Shown: in pieces, positions 1 through 5,369 of the stretch | Numbering within the stretch: the first letter of the stretch is position 1 | Layout: the number at the start of each line of letters is the position of its first letter | Origin: Coxiellaceae bacterium | GTDB taxonomy: Bacteria; Pseudomonadota; Gammaproteobacteria; GCA-013414725 | Direction of reading: 5' to 3' | Length of the DNA: 6,464 nt | Assembly (NCBI GenBank): GCA_013414725.1 | Contig: CP058706.1 | Coordinates: 2,500,544-2,507,007, forward strand | Notes under the pieces: model-generated | The model's input: the letters and a program-made list of their open reading frames with translations, nothing else | What the model was told of the DNA's origin: nothing | Database searches by the model: none | Program-made: the position numbers and the translations under genes

Positions 1-192
1 AAAACCGCTGGTTCAGCTATCCGCCGCGCTGGCTATGAAGGATGGCTGCGTAATATTGCAGTGGCTTTAGGCAATGCGCCTTATTCTGCAGAGATTGTTG
101 CTGCCTTGAAAAGCCGTCGACCATTGGCTTCCTCTTTGTTATTGGAACATATTGATTGGGCAATTCAGCAACAAACCGCTAAAAAGCCATAA
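1..192 (+). CDS. queG: Epoxyqueuosine reductase, C-terminal end (partial)
   Basis: The last 63 residues of a gene that begins before the window, read in frame 1 to the TAA at 190-192. The visible segment has GSAIRRAGYEGWLRNIAVAL followed by GNAP, then LLLEHIDWAI near the end. This matches the C-terminal region of QueG, where a GSPIRR..WLRNIAVALGNAP block is followed by an EH-W-A segment. QueG is a cytoplasmic cobalamin- and iron-sulfur-dependent enzyme that reduces epoxyqueuosine to queuosine at the wobble position of tRNA. The iron-sulfur cysteines lie upstream and cannot be checked. The protein stops soon after this block and lacks the longer tail of the Escherichia coli enzyme. Its base composition is visibly less A+T-rich than the genes that follow. 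No convincing hairpin terminator follows. Confidence 0.9.
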   Translation, partial: KTAGSAIRRAGYEGWLRNIAVALGNAPYSAEIVAALKSRRPLASSLLLEHIDWAIQQQTAKKP

Positions 193-243
193 ACCCACCC
201 TTGCTCCCTCCTAGCCACATTTTTTACCTTTTAAAAGACAAAA

Positions 244-276
244 GTTAAGATGATTTTAAGGTAAATTGATTAAAAT
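244..276 (+). promoter_or_regulatory. PmrA-type box plus -10 element upstream of unit A long gene
   Basis: GTTAAG (244-249) and TTTAAG (255-260) are direct half-sites separated by exactly 5 bases, followed after 10 bases by TAAAAT (271-276), one mismatch from the -10 consensus. The half-site form and the 11-base period fit the known PmrA element (YTTAAK-N5-YTTAAK in enterobacteria; tandem cTTAATatT-like sites in Legionella and Coxiella). The same box-N10-TAAAAT layout recurs upstream of unit B, which makes chance unlikely. The predicted transcript starts near 283, giving a leader of about 50 bases. That PmrA binds here is inferred. Confidence 0.65.
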
Positions 277-294
277 AAACCTCAATAAAGATAA

Positions 295-310
295 CTATTG
301 CTAGCAATAG
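295..310. other. 16-base perfect palindrome in the leader of unit A
   Basis: CTATTGCTAGCAATAG equals its own reverse complement. It lies between the predicted transcription start and the ribosome binding site at 318-324. As RNA it could form a short hairpin just before the binding site; as DNA it could be a dimer-binding operator. No T-run follows, so it is not an intrinsic terminator. Unit B has a different but similarly placed short hairpin. Confidence 0.5.
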
Positions 311-531
311 GAACTCTGAGGGGGAAACTGACATGCCTGAAAATAAATATGGCCCAAATAGCAATTCTAACCAAACTTCTTATGGAATCACTCACGCTGT
401 ATTAAAAGGCTTAACAGTCTTTCAAAAATGCCTACAAAATACAATAATACGGCAGATAAAGAAGCGGAAAAAGCTTATTACCAACGAATTTATGATAGCG
501 CCAAGTCCAATATTGCACAGACCGCTTTGCT

Positions 532-536
532 AAAAA
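532..536 (+). other. Frame change in unit A at a site shared with unit B
   Basis: The frame-2 reading ends LLK at CTA AAA ATC. The conserved continuation NPSFIE is in frame 1. A single -1 step on the five-A run gives LLKNPSFIE, the same residues that result from the A-AAA-AAC heptamer in unit B. The five-A context is a weaker slippery site than in B. Confidence 0.55.
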
Positions 537-1434
537 TCCCTCTTTCATTGAAGCCACCAGCGGCTATCATTGTTACGTCGAATTGCCCATAGATAAGACC
601 TCTTCTGCCTTACAAAAGTTATTGCGAGAATTTGCCAAACCATGTGAAGAAAACAGTCCTGTTGTTATTCCACTTCCTACGCTCACACTCGCCATAAAAT
701 TTAAAAATCATGATAAAACGTGGCTTTGAGGTAGATGGCCCCTCACTGGATGATTTAGAAAACCAAAAACCAGAGCAATCCAACGAAAATTCTCAATTCA
801 TTTTTGAAGTATCAGCAGAAGACTATCAGGCCCTATTACGCAATGAGAGACGTATTACTTATTATCAAGCCATCGTGGACTTACACACCAGCGTAATAAA
901 AAAATTAGTGTTACTAATGTAATAAAGAAATACCAAAAATTAAAATTAAAACAGCCTCTGCTTTTTAACGACGAATTGCTCACCGGCTGTCATCTCTATT
1001 TACGCGCCCTCAGTGGTTCTTTCAGAGATGAATTTAACAGTTTTCTCATGGACTATGACATTAAGATCGGAAGACGCTACTCTTCACTAAAAACTAATTT
1101 AATCCATGAATTAGTAAGAATTGACCGAGAAACACACATTTTAAGCTCATTTTATAGCAGCATAGAAGATGATTTCCCTAAAGAAACAACTGACTTAGTC
1201 AAAATATTGCTGAAAAAGCTGAGGTAATTAAAAGCGAAATTAAGATGGCAATGAAACATGATAATCAAAACATAAATTATTGTGAATACTACATTGAAGG
1301 CATGAGAAAAATGCCTGCAGATGATCCTAAAATAAGCCAGTTAGCAAGGTTTTTATGGGTAAAAACTGAGGAAATAAACCAACAATTTACTTTAAATGAT
1401 ACTAAGCTGAATGACATACAAAAAGAATTCGAAG

Positions 1435-1438
1435 AAAA
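1435..1438 (+). other. Second frame change in unit A at a site shared with unit B
   Basis: Frame 3 reads GAA GAA AAG and then stops at 1449. The homologous continuation (VDLLNRSIQSL) is in frame 2. Adding one A to the four-A run gives EEKVDLLNR, aligned with QEK-NVLAAK of unit B, where the frame also breaks after the same Lys. Confidence 0.5.
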
Positions 1439-1916
1439 GTTGACTTACTGAATAGATCTATACAAAGCCTTACTAGCCATCAAAGAACCCAAACATCCAT
1501 GACAACAGATCGTCACCAAATATTGCATGATGCCTTTTCCAAAGCAGCTGCAGAATTTTCAAACATCAAAACTATCTTTGAAAACATCGGGAAAAATTGG
1601 TGAATCTTAAAATAGAGTTGTGTGATCTTCAAACACAGTTAAAAGAGCGCTTAGATGACGATGCCTATGCTCCCTTGGAATATCTAATTGATTTATATGA
1701 AACGCAACTTGACCAAGAAATGAAGAGCTATTCTGATAATATTAGAACATCCCAAGAATATATAACGACTACAGAGCAATATCAAAAGCAATTAGAAAAT
1801 TTAAAGTCTAATAAAAACAACCAAAACTCTGCAACAGTTGTTAAGGCTTTAATTGATAAACAAACAAGTCAGAGCAAGAATGCTGAGACCACACCTACGT
1901 TAGAAAACCCGTTGGA

Positions 1917-2112
1917 TCATGGTTTATAACTGGATGATTTACTGTCAGACACATCTGGAGGCAATTGGCCTAGTTGCCTAGCCGGCAGTGTAAAACGGCG
2001 AGTTTGTTCCCTGGTCATGGCCTGAACAGAATCAGAAGCTTGCTGCAGAAAACGGCTAAAGCTGATTGCTAATAAGGTCAAATCATCTTGTGGGGGTAAT
2101 TTCAAACGGCAT
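1917..2112 (-). pseudogene. Small convergent gene of unit A, frame broken near its start
   Basis: This is a diverged copy of the small gene at 3935-4129. The start homologous to that gene is the ATG at 2112 (MPFEIT), preceded by GAGAGAG. It runs into a TGA after nine codons because the C5 run (G5 at 2092-2096 on the plus strand) puts the remainder in another frame. Bridging it with one base fewer gives MPFEITPQDDLTLLAISF, followed by FLQQASDSVQAM and a polar Ser-rich tail ending SSSYKP, about 64 residues. An uninterrupted reading is possible from ATG 2147, but the sequence before 2112 aligns with untranslated leader in the other copy. The 3' end overlaps the long gene by 13 bases. The function is unknown; the protein is cytoplasmic or secreted, with no membrane segment. 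Confidence 0.6.
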
Positions 2113-2168
2113 AAAAAAACTCTCTCAGAATAAAAAAGACAGTCCATGACTTTAACAAATCTCGTTTT

Positions 2169-2185
2169 ATTAAGCAAATATTAAG
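2169..2185 (-). promoter_or_regulatory. PmrA-type box upstream of unit A small gene
   Basis: Read on the minus strand this is CTTAAT-ATTTG-CTTAAT, two perfect direct half-sites with an 11-base period, the closest match in the window to the Legionella/Coxiella PmrA consensus. A 15-base core is identical at 4186-4200 upstream of the unit B small gene. Downstream TTTGTTA-AGTC is also shared, but the exact -10 is unclear. Confidence 0.7.
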
Positions 2186-2251
2186 TCTTTTCTGCTAAAT
2201 CCAAACTAAAAAAAGAATAATTTACATTAAATTTTTAAATATTTTCAACAA

Positions 2252-2284
2252 ATTAAGATACTTTTAAGCCACACGAATTAAAAT
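2252..2284 (+). promoter_or_regulatory. PmrA-type box plus -10 element upstream of unit B long gene
   Basis: ATTAAG (2252-2257), five bases, TTTAAG (2263-2268), ten bases, TAAAAT (2279-2284). Spacing and -10 sequence are identical to the unit A promoter at 244-276. It faces away from the box at 2169-2185, so the intergenic stretch carries two divergent copies of the element. The predicted transcript starts near 2291. Confidence 0.65.
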
Positions 2285-2294
2285 AATCATAATT

Positions 2295-2310
2295 ACTGTA
2301 GGGAGACAGT
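2295..2310 (+). other. Short hairpin in the leader of unit B
   Basis: ACTGT (2295-2299) pairs with ACAGT (2306-2310) around the loop AGGGAG. It lies at the very start of the predicted transcript and just upstream of the GGGA that serves the ATG at 2324. A 5-base stem is weak; it is noted because unit A also has an inverted repeat in its leader. Confidence 0.35.
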
Positions 2311-2313
2311 TTT

Positions 2314-2326
2314 GGGAAATGATATG
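2314..2326 (+). promoter_or_regulatory. Ribosome binding site that fixes the unit B start
   Basis: GGGAAATGATATG aligns with GGGAAACTGACATG of unit A, so the translation start is the ATG at 2324, seven bases after GGGA. An in-frame TTG at 2312 overlaps this binding site and is not needed. Confidence 0.6.
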
Positions 2327-2505
2327 CCAGGGCAACACGACGAAAAAAGCAATGTAGACCAAACGACCTATTCAAGGACTCAAAGAATATTAACAGCTTT
2401 AGACGGGTATTATAATAATAACTATATTACCGAGAAAGTTCCTGCAAGCGAACTTCTAAAAATGTATCAAGCTGCCGACCCTAATTTCAAAATGGCAGAA
2501 TTATT

Positions 2506-2512
2506 AAAAAAC
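2506..2512 (+). other. Candidate -1 slippery heptamer A-AAA-AAC
   Basis: The zero frame reads TTA AAA AAC CAT, so the heptamer A-AAA-AAC is in the phase required for tandem -1 slippage. After the slip the next codon is CCA and the product reads LLKNPSFIE, identical to the block in unit A. Without the slip translation stops at 2600-2602. I see no strong downstream hairpin or pseudoknot, so efficient programmed slippage is not proven. Confidence 0.45.
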
Positions 2513-2619
2513 CATCTTTTATCGAGAGCACTCAAAAACATTATTGCTATATTACCTTACCTGATGATAATGAGACGGCGACAATACTCAAACAATTACT
2601 GACAACATTCACAGAAAAG

Positions 2620-3435
2620 TTGCAGCAAGACGTTGTTTTTGTCACCATTGATACGCTTAAACTGGCCATAGGTTTTAAAAAAGCAACAATAAAACATGGT
2701 TTTGAAATCCAGGGCCCTACATTAGTTGAATTAGAAAAAGAACTAGAGTCAGAAAACAAGCCTGGGCCTTATCATTTTAAATTATCAAAAGAGGAATATG
2801 ATGCGTTATTGAGTAATTCGAAGCGAATAACATATTACCAAGCTATCATGGACGTTTATACGAGCGTAATGAAAAGTGGTGACCTCATCTTTAAAGTGCT
2901 AGGGGAATATCTAAACCTTCAAATCAACTTAGTTCCTGATTTTCTATTTAAAAGCTGTACCTCCTATTTACGTGCTCTCAGCAATCAGTCTTGGGAAGCA
3001 CTAACAGATTTTATCTCAGATTTTGACACGAAATTAAAAGCAAGGATCATGACAAAACAGCACTATTTGGTGCAAAAATCAAATAGCATACATCAACAGA
3101 TTCATATCTTAAGATCACTGCATTTTAATATAAGTAATGCTAATATGCCCGAAACCACAAAACTAGTCATAAAATTGCTAGAAAAAGCTGAAGCCATGGT
3201 GAAAGAAATCGACCAAAGAATGGCAGAAGCCCCTGATAATATTCCCGCTTGTGAGCACTATTTCGAGCACATGAATAAAACTCAAGCAATTAATCACTCT
3301 GAAGTGACAGGAGCAGCAAAATTATTATGTGAAAAAATTGAAAAAATAGAGGACTATTTTAAAGAGAATGCTGCTATTGTCAGCAGCCTCCAAAAACAAT
3401 ACCAAGAAAAAGCAACGTGTTGGCAGCCAAAATAG
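2620..3435 (+). CDS. Central frame of unit B long gene (271-residue open stretch)
   Basis: This is the longest uninterrupted reading in the window and carries most blocks shared with unit A, from LAIGFKK to LLCEKIEKI. The same frame is open further back to the heptamer at 2506-2512, and the homology starts there, so the TTG at 2620 is unlikely to be a true start. The frame ends at TAG 3433-3435, where the homology moves to the -1 frame. It should be read as the middle part of the 2324-3911 gene, not as an independent gene. Confidence 0.55.
   Translation: MQQDVVFVTIDTLKLAIGFKKATIKHGFEIQGPTLVELEKELESENKPGPYHFKLSKEEYDALLSNSKRITYYQAIMDVYTSVMKSGDLIFKVLGEYLNLQINLVPDFLFKSCTSYLRALSNQSWEALTDFISDFDTKLKARIMTKQHYLVQKSNSIHQQIHILRSLHFNISNANMPETTKLVIKLLEKAEAMVKEIDQRMAEAPDNIPACEHYFEHMNKTQAINHSEVTGAAKLLCEKIEKIEDYFKENAAIVSSLQKQYQEKATCWQPK
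3407..3411 (+). other. Second frame change in unit B, shared with unit A
   Basis: Frame 1 reads CAA GAA AAA GCA and stops at 3433-3435. The conserved continuation is in frame 3 (AAC GTG TTG GCA). One more A in the five-A run would join them as QEKSNVLAAK. The position corresponds to 1435-1438 in unit A. Confidence 0.5.
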
Positions 3436-3911
3436 CAAGCTTTACTGATCCCAAACAAAAAAATGCCCCCATGTCGATAGACTCATATCAGGCTTTATAT
3501 ACTGGCTCAACTGAACTTACAACAAAATTCATTGACCTCAAGATCGGATTCGAGCAGTTAAAGCAAAAAGCTATCAATCATCAATCAGAGTTGCGTGACT
3601 TACAAACATCATTGCAAGCGCTTATGCCTGTCAATGCTTATGCTCCCATTGGGTGCATCACGAACCACTATGAACAGAACCTTAGTCAAGATATAAATAG
3701 TTTCACCCAAAATATTCAGACCTGCCAAGAACACCTAAACATTTTAAAATGGTATGAATTTCAATTGAGACAGTTGCAGCCTGCGTCCGAAAATCGAGAT
3801 GCTAAAACAATTGAGGCGTTAATTAAATTGAAAATAAGCCAGAACCAGGCTCGTGACAAAACAACCGCTGACGTCGAGGCATCAACTAACAATAATACAT
3901 CGCCGAACTGA
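3417..3911 (+). CDS. C-terminal frame of unit B long gene
   Basis: A 164-residue open stretch beginning at a GTG that lies inside the end of the preceding frame. It holds the best conserved C-terminal blocks: DLQTSLQALM, AYAPIG, YEQNLSQDINSF, NIQTCQEHL, then LKWYEFQL and a polar tail. All have counterparts in unit A at about 1620-1860. A coupled separate product starting at GTG 3417 is conceivable, but no clear ribosome binding site precedes it and unit A does not conserve the start. Confidence 0.5.
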   Translation: MLAAKIASFTDPKQKNAPMSIDSYQALYTGSTELTTKFIDLKIGFEQLKQKAINHQSELRDLQTSLQALMPVNAYAPIGCITNHYEQNLSQDINSFTQNIQTCQEHLNILKWYEFQLRQLQPASENRDAKTIEALIKLKISQNQARDKTTADVEASTNNNTSPN

Positions 3912-3925
3912 TCTATCGTTTAAAG

Positions 3926-3937
3926 TAAATGCATTTA
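3926..3937. other. 12-base palindrome between convergent genes of unit B
   Basis: TAAATGCATTTA is self-complementary and sits between the long gene stop (3909-3911) and the small gene, overlapping the small gene's TAA. It is A+T-rich and too weak to be a confident bidirectional terminator. Confidence 0.25.
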
Positions 3938-4129
3938 TAAACTCAGCATTTCGCTGCCAGGCTCATCAGAGATTGGTTGCTTTTTCTGGTCAAGAGAGCC
4001 CATGAAAGGACGCTTGGATTCATAGGACATCGCGGCAACAGAATGCGATGCTTGTTGCAGAAAAGCGCTAAAGCTGGCTGCTAATTGAGCAATATCATCT
4101 TTAGGTTGAATGGTAACTTCAAATGGCAT
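3935..4129 (-). CDS. Small convergent gene of unit B, uncharacterised 64-residue protein
   Basis: Intact reading of 64 residues starting MPFEVTIQPKDDIAQL, then AASFSAFLQQASHSVAAM and a polar acidic tail, SDEPGSEMLSL. The ATG at 4129 is chosen because AAGGG lies eight bases upstream and because conservation with the unit A copy begins at MPFE; a TTG at 4174 in the same frame would place coding sequence in the leader. The core -F-FLQQAS-SV-AM forms one amphipathic helix. There is no signal peptide or membrane segment. The Ser/Glu-rich end with a terminal Leu resembles C-terminal Dot/Icm translocation signals, which is only suggestive. It is not recognised as any named family. It could be a small effector or an accessory protein for the long gene facing it. 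Confidence 0.65.
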   Translation of the reverse strand: MPFEVTIQPKDDIAQLAASFSAFLQQASHSVAAMSYESKRPFMGSLDQKKQPISDEPGSEMLSL

Positions 4130-4184
4130 TAGAAACCCTTCAAAAAAATATAGGAATGATGTGGACTCTAACAAAACCCACTTT

Positions 4185-4201
4185 GTTAAGCAAATATTAA
4201 A
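4185..4201 (-). promoter_or_regulatory. PmrA-type box upstream of unit B small gene
   Basis: Minus-strand reading is TTTAAT-ATTTG-CTTAAC, with the same central ATTTG and spacing as the unit A box at 2169-2185. A 15-base core is identical in the two copies. A TTGTTA (4174-4169) and TATATT (4152-4147) with a 16-base gap follow, but that pair would leave a very short leader, so the core promoter remains uncertain. Confidence 0.65.
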
Positions 4202-4206
4202 ATTTT

Positions 4207-4240
4207 CTTAACAGAAGCTTAAAACTCAAGGCACATTAAT
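4207..4240 (+). promoter_or_regulatory. PmrA-type box upstream of unit C
   Basis: CTTAAC (4207-4212), AGAAG, CTTAAA (4218-4223) are direct half-sites with the 5-base gap seen in the other boxes. A weak -10, ATTAAT, follows at 4235-4240 after 11 bases. The box lies five bases from the oppositely oriented box at 4185-4201, so the two divergent genes may share bound regulator. Confidence 0.5.
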
Positions 4241-4279
4241 TTGCATTGGCTTATGAGTATAAATTTTTATTAATTTCAG

Positions 4280-4285
4280 TATAAT
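4280..4285 (+). promoter_or_regulatory. Perfect -10 hexamer TATAAT upstream of unit C
   Basis: TATAAT lies 26 bases before the unit C start. No good -35 is found 16-18 bases upstream, and it is about 56 bases beyond the PmrA-type box. It could be a second, box-independent start for unit C, or a chance match in A+T-rich DNA. Confidence 0.3.
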
Positions 4286-4687
4286 GCGACCTCTGGAGAG
4301 GGAGGAAAATTATGGCTATATACCAACAACTATTAAAAGCGTTATTGGACGAGATAGAATCCAATAGCGACTTATTGGGAATACTAGAATTAAAGAAAGC
4401 TTATTAAGATTACATTTAGTTTTGACTCAACGAAATTCTCAGGGTGACGAAACTGTCGCTAATGCTCAGTTGGTCTGCGAGAAAATTGCAATCCTATGGG
4501 TAATGCTGGCTAAAAATATGCAAGATCCCAACTTTAAAGCAATACTTGCTGATGAAAAACAATCTTATGCCTTTTCAAAAACTGTCATGAGTGAAATTAG
4601 AAGCCTGGGACAACTGACCCGCTATAAAGCTGACTTCGTAATAAAAGAGACTGGACTGTAAATACAATCCATCATTTAAAGCACCGT

Positions 4688-5122
4688 TTGCAGCAACTCG
4701 CAGTAGCATCTCAAGTTATTGATTTTCATAAAAAATCTACAAATAAGATAAGTGTATGTTGTGAAATAATTTGGTTAAGATCATTGAATCAAATAACGTC
4801 GGCCAAGATTGACGAAGAAGCCGATATGGCTAATCGGTTATTGAAAAATAATCCAGCAGCAAAAAAATATGTCGATCAAGTCTATGCTCTTGCAATAATT
4901 TTGAATAAATTTTATAGCTATGAACAAAGCGCATCCATAAAGAAAATAAAATATATTTTCGATCAGATAGCTGATACTGCTTTAGACAAAGCAACCCTAA
5001 GGAACGAGATCAGTGAAGTCGATGATTTTATCGCTATCCGGCATGCCATATTGGCCTGGTCAATCTCATCTAAAACCAGCCCCATATTTTTGATGATTCC
5101 CATTTATTATATCAAGGATTAA
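4688..5122 (+). CDS. Central frame of unit C long gene
   Basis: A 144-residue open stretch. The frame is already open from about 4643, where it joins the preceding frame as VIK-DWTVNTIHHL, so the TTG at 4688 is probably not a start. It includes VCCEIIWLRSL, the possible counterpart of CTSYLRAL in unit B. Its last 15 or so codons, after SSK at 5072-5074, look out of frame: the -1 frame continues FDDSHLLYQGL without a stop to about 5418. Confidence 0.45.
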   Translation: MQQLAVASQVIDFHKKSTNKISVCCEIIWLRSLNQITSAKIDEEADMANRLLKNNPAAKKYVDQVYALAIILNKFYSYEQSASIKKIKYIFDQIADTALDKATLRNEISEVDDFIAIRHAILAWSISSKTSPIFLMIPIYYIKD

Positions 5123-5369
5123 GTGACCCTAAAACCAGCCACACCTTAATTGATACAGTTTTCTCGGAGGTAGATGTGCTCTTTGAAAAAATCGACAGTA
5201 TATACAAAGAAATTTTAAAGAACATTTACAATCTTGATTCGGCAACACTCACTTCAGCAAGTGGCTTCATTAAAACAATTGCAGACGAGTTACAAAATTA
5301 TTATCTCTTGTTAACAAAACTCTCAACAGTCAATGAAAATCTCTTGAACAACCCAGCCACAGAGGAAAC

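Larger units (their letters stand above)
333..1929 (+). pseudogene. Unit A: frameshifted long helical protein, candidate secreted effector
   Basis: I do not recognise the family. The start is the ATG at 333, preceded by GAGGGGG at 318-324; the start region matches unit B. The product would be about 534 residues after bridging seven frame changes, near 424-428, 532-536, 703-707, 898-904, 1213-1217, 1435-1438 and 1592-1596. Each lies at an A-run, and all are -1 except the one at 703-707, which is +1 (equal to two bases missing). Blocks shared with unit B, in order: LLKNPSFIE, LAI-FK, GFEVDGPSL, RITYYQAI, YLRALS, THIL, then DLQT, AYAP and Y-QL-QE near the C-terminus. The protein is rich in Lys, Glu, Gln, Asn and Leu, as in soluble coiled coils, with no obvious membrane segment or signal peptide. 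The tail is polar and ends LDHGL. The stop overlaps the convergent small gene by 13 bases. Pseudogene, sequencing artefact or recoded gene are all possible. Confidence 0.7.
244..2185. repeat. Tandem duplication, copy 1 (unit A)
   Basis: This is the first of two diverged copies of a module containing PmrA-type box, long plus-strand gene, convergent small gene and inverted PmrA-type box. The second copy is 2252-4201. The plus boxes are 2008 bases apart and the minus boxes 2016 bases apart, so the copies are nearly equal in length. Conservation is recognisable at DNA level in the promoters, the start region and the small gene, and at protein level through most of the long gene. Confidence 0.75.
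2324..3911 (+). pseudogene. Unit B: frameshifted long helical protein, candidate secreted effector
   Basis: Paralogue of unit A, of unrecognised family. Bridging two -1 steps (2506-2511 and 3407-3411) gives exactly 530 codons with no other stop. Regions in order: variable Asn-rich N-terminus; LLKNPSFIE (about residue 60); LAIGFKK; GFEIQGPTLVELEKEL; RITYYQAIMDVYTSV; CTSYLRALS; IHILRS; LLEKAEAMV; CEHYFEHM; LLCEKIEKIEDYF; then DLQTSLQALM, AYAPI and NIQTCQE; and a polar tail VEASTNNNTSPN. The protein is helical and charged, with no signal peptide or membrane segment. The promoter suggests PmrA control, as for many Dot/Icm substrates. The gene ends 23 bases before the convergent small gene. It may be a real gene read by frameshifting, a fresh pseudogene, or an intact gene with two assembly errors. 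Confidence 0.75.
2252..4201. repeat. Tandem duplication, copy 2 (unit B)
   Basis: This is the second copy of the module described at 244-2185, with the same order: plus box, long gene, convergent small gene, minus box. It carries only two frame changes in the long gene and an intact small gene, so it is the better template for the ancestral unit. Confidence 0.75.

Noticed and set aside
193..243. Intrinsic terminator after queG
   Set aside because: There is a T-run at about 219-224, but no GC-rich hairpin in front of it; CTTTTAAAAG nearby is too weak.
333..533. A separate 66-residue gene at the start of unit A
   Set aside because: Only about the first 31 residues match the unit B N-terminus. 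The rest is out of frame with the conserved continuation KMPTKYNNTADKEAEKAYYQ.
2113..2177. Upstream extension of the unit A small gene to ATG 2147 or TTG 2177
   Set aside because: This stretch aligns with the leader and promoter box of the unit B copy, and the TTG lies within the PmrA-type box. It is open only by chance.
2312..2602. TTG at 2312 as the start of unit B
   Set aside because: It overlaps the GGGA that serves ATG 2324, and the ATG aligns with the start of unit A.
2547..2759. Minus-strand open stretch of 70 codons inside unit B
   Set aside because: It is antisense to the conserved reading of the long gene, has no ribosome binding site, and has no counterpart in unit A.
4130..4174. 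TTG at 4174 as the start of the unit B small gene
   Set aside because: Conservation begins at MPFE (ATG 4129), which has its own AAGGG. The extension lies in leader sequence.
4258..4285. A complete sigma-70 promoter around TATAAT 4280
   Set aside because: No acceptable -35 element exists 16-18 bases upstream, so only the hexamer is listed, with low confidence.
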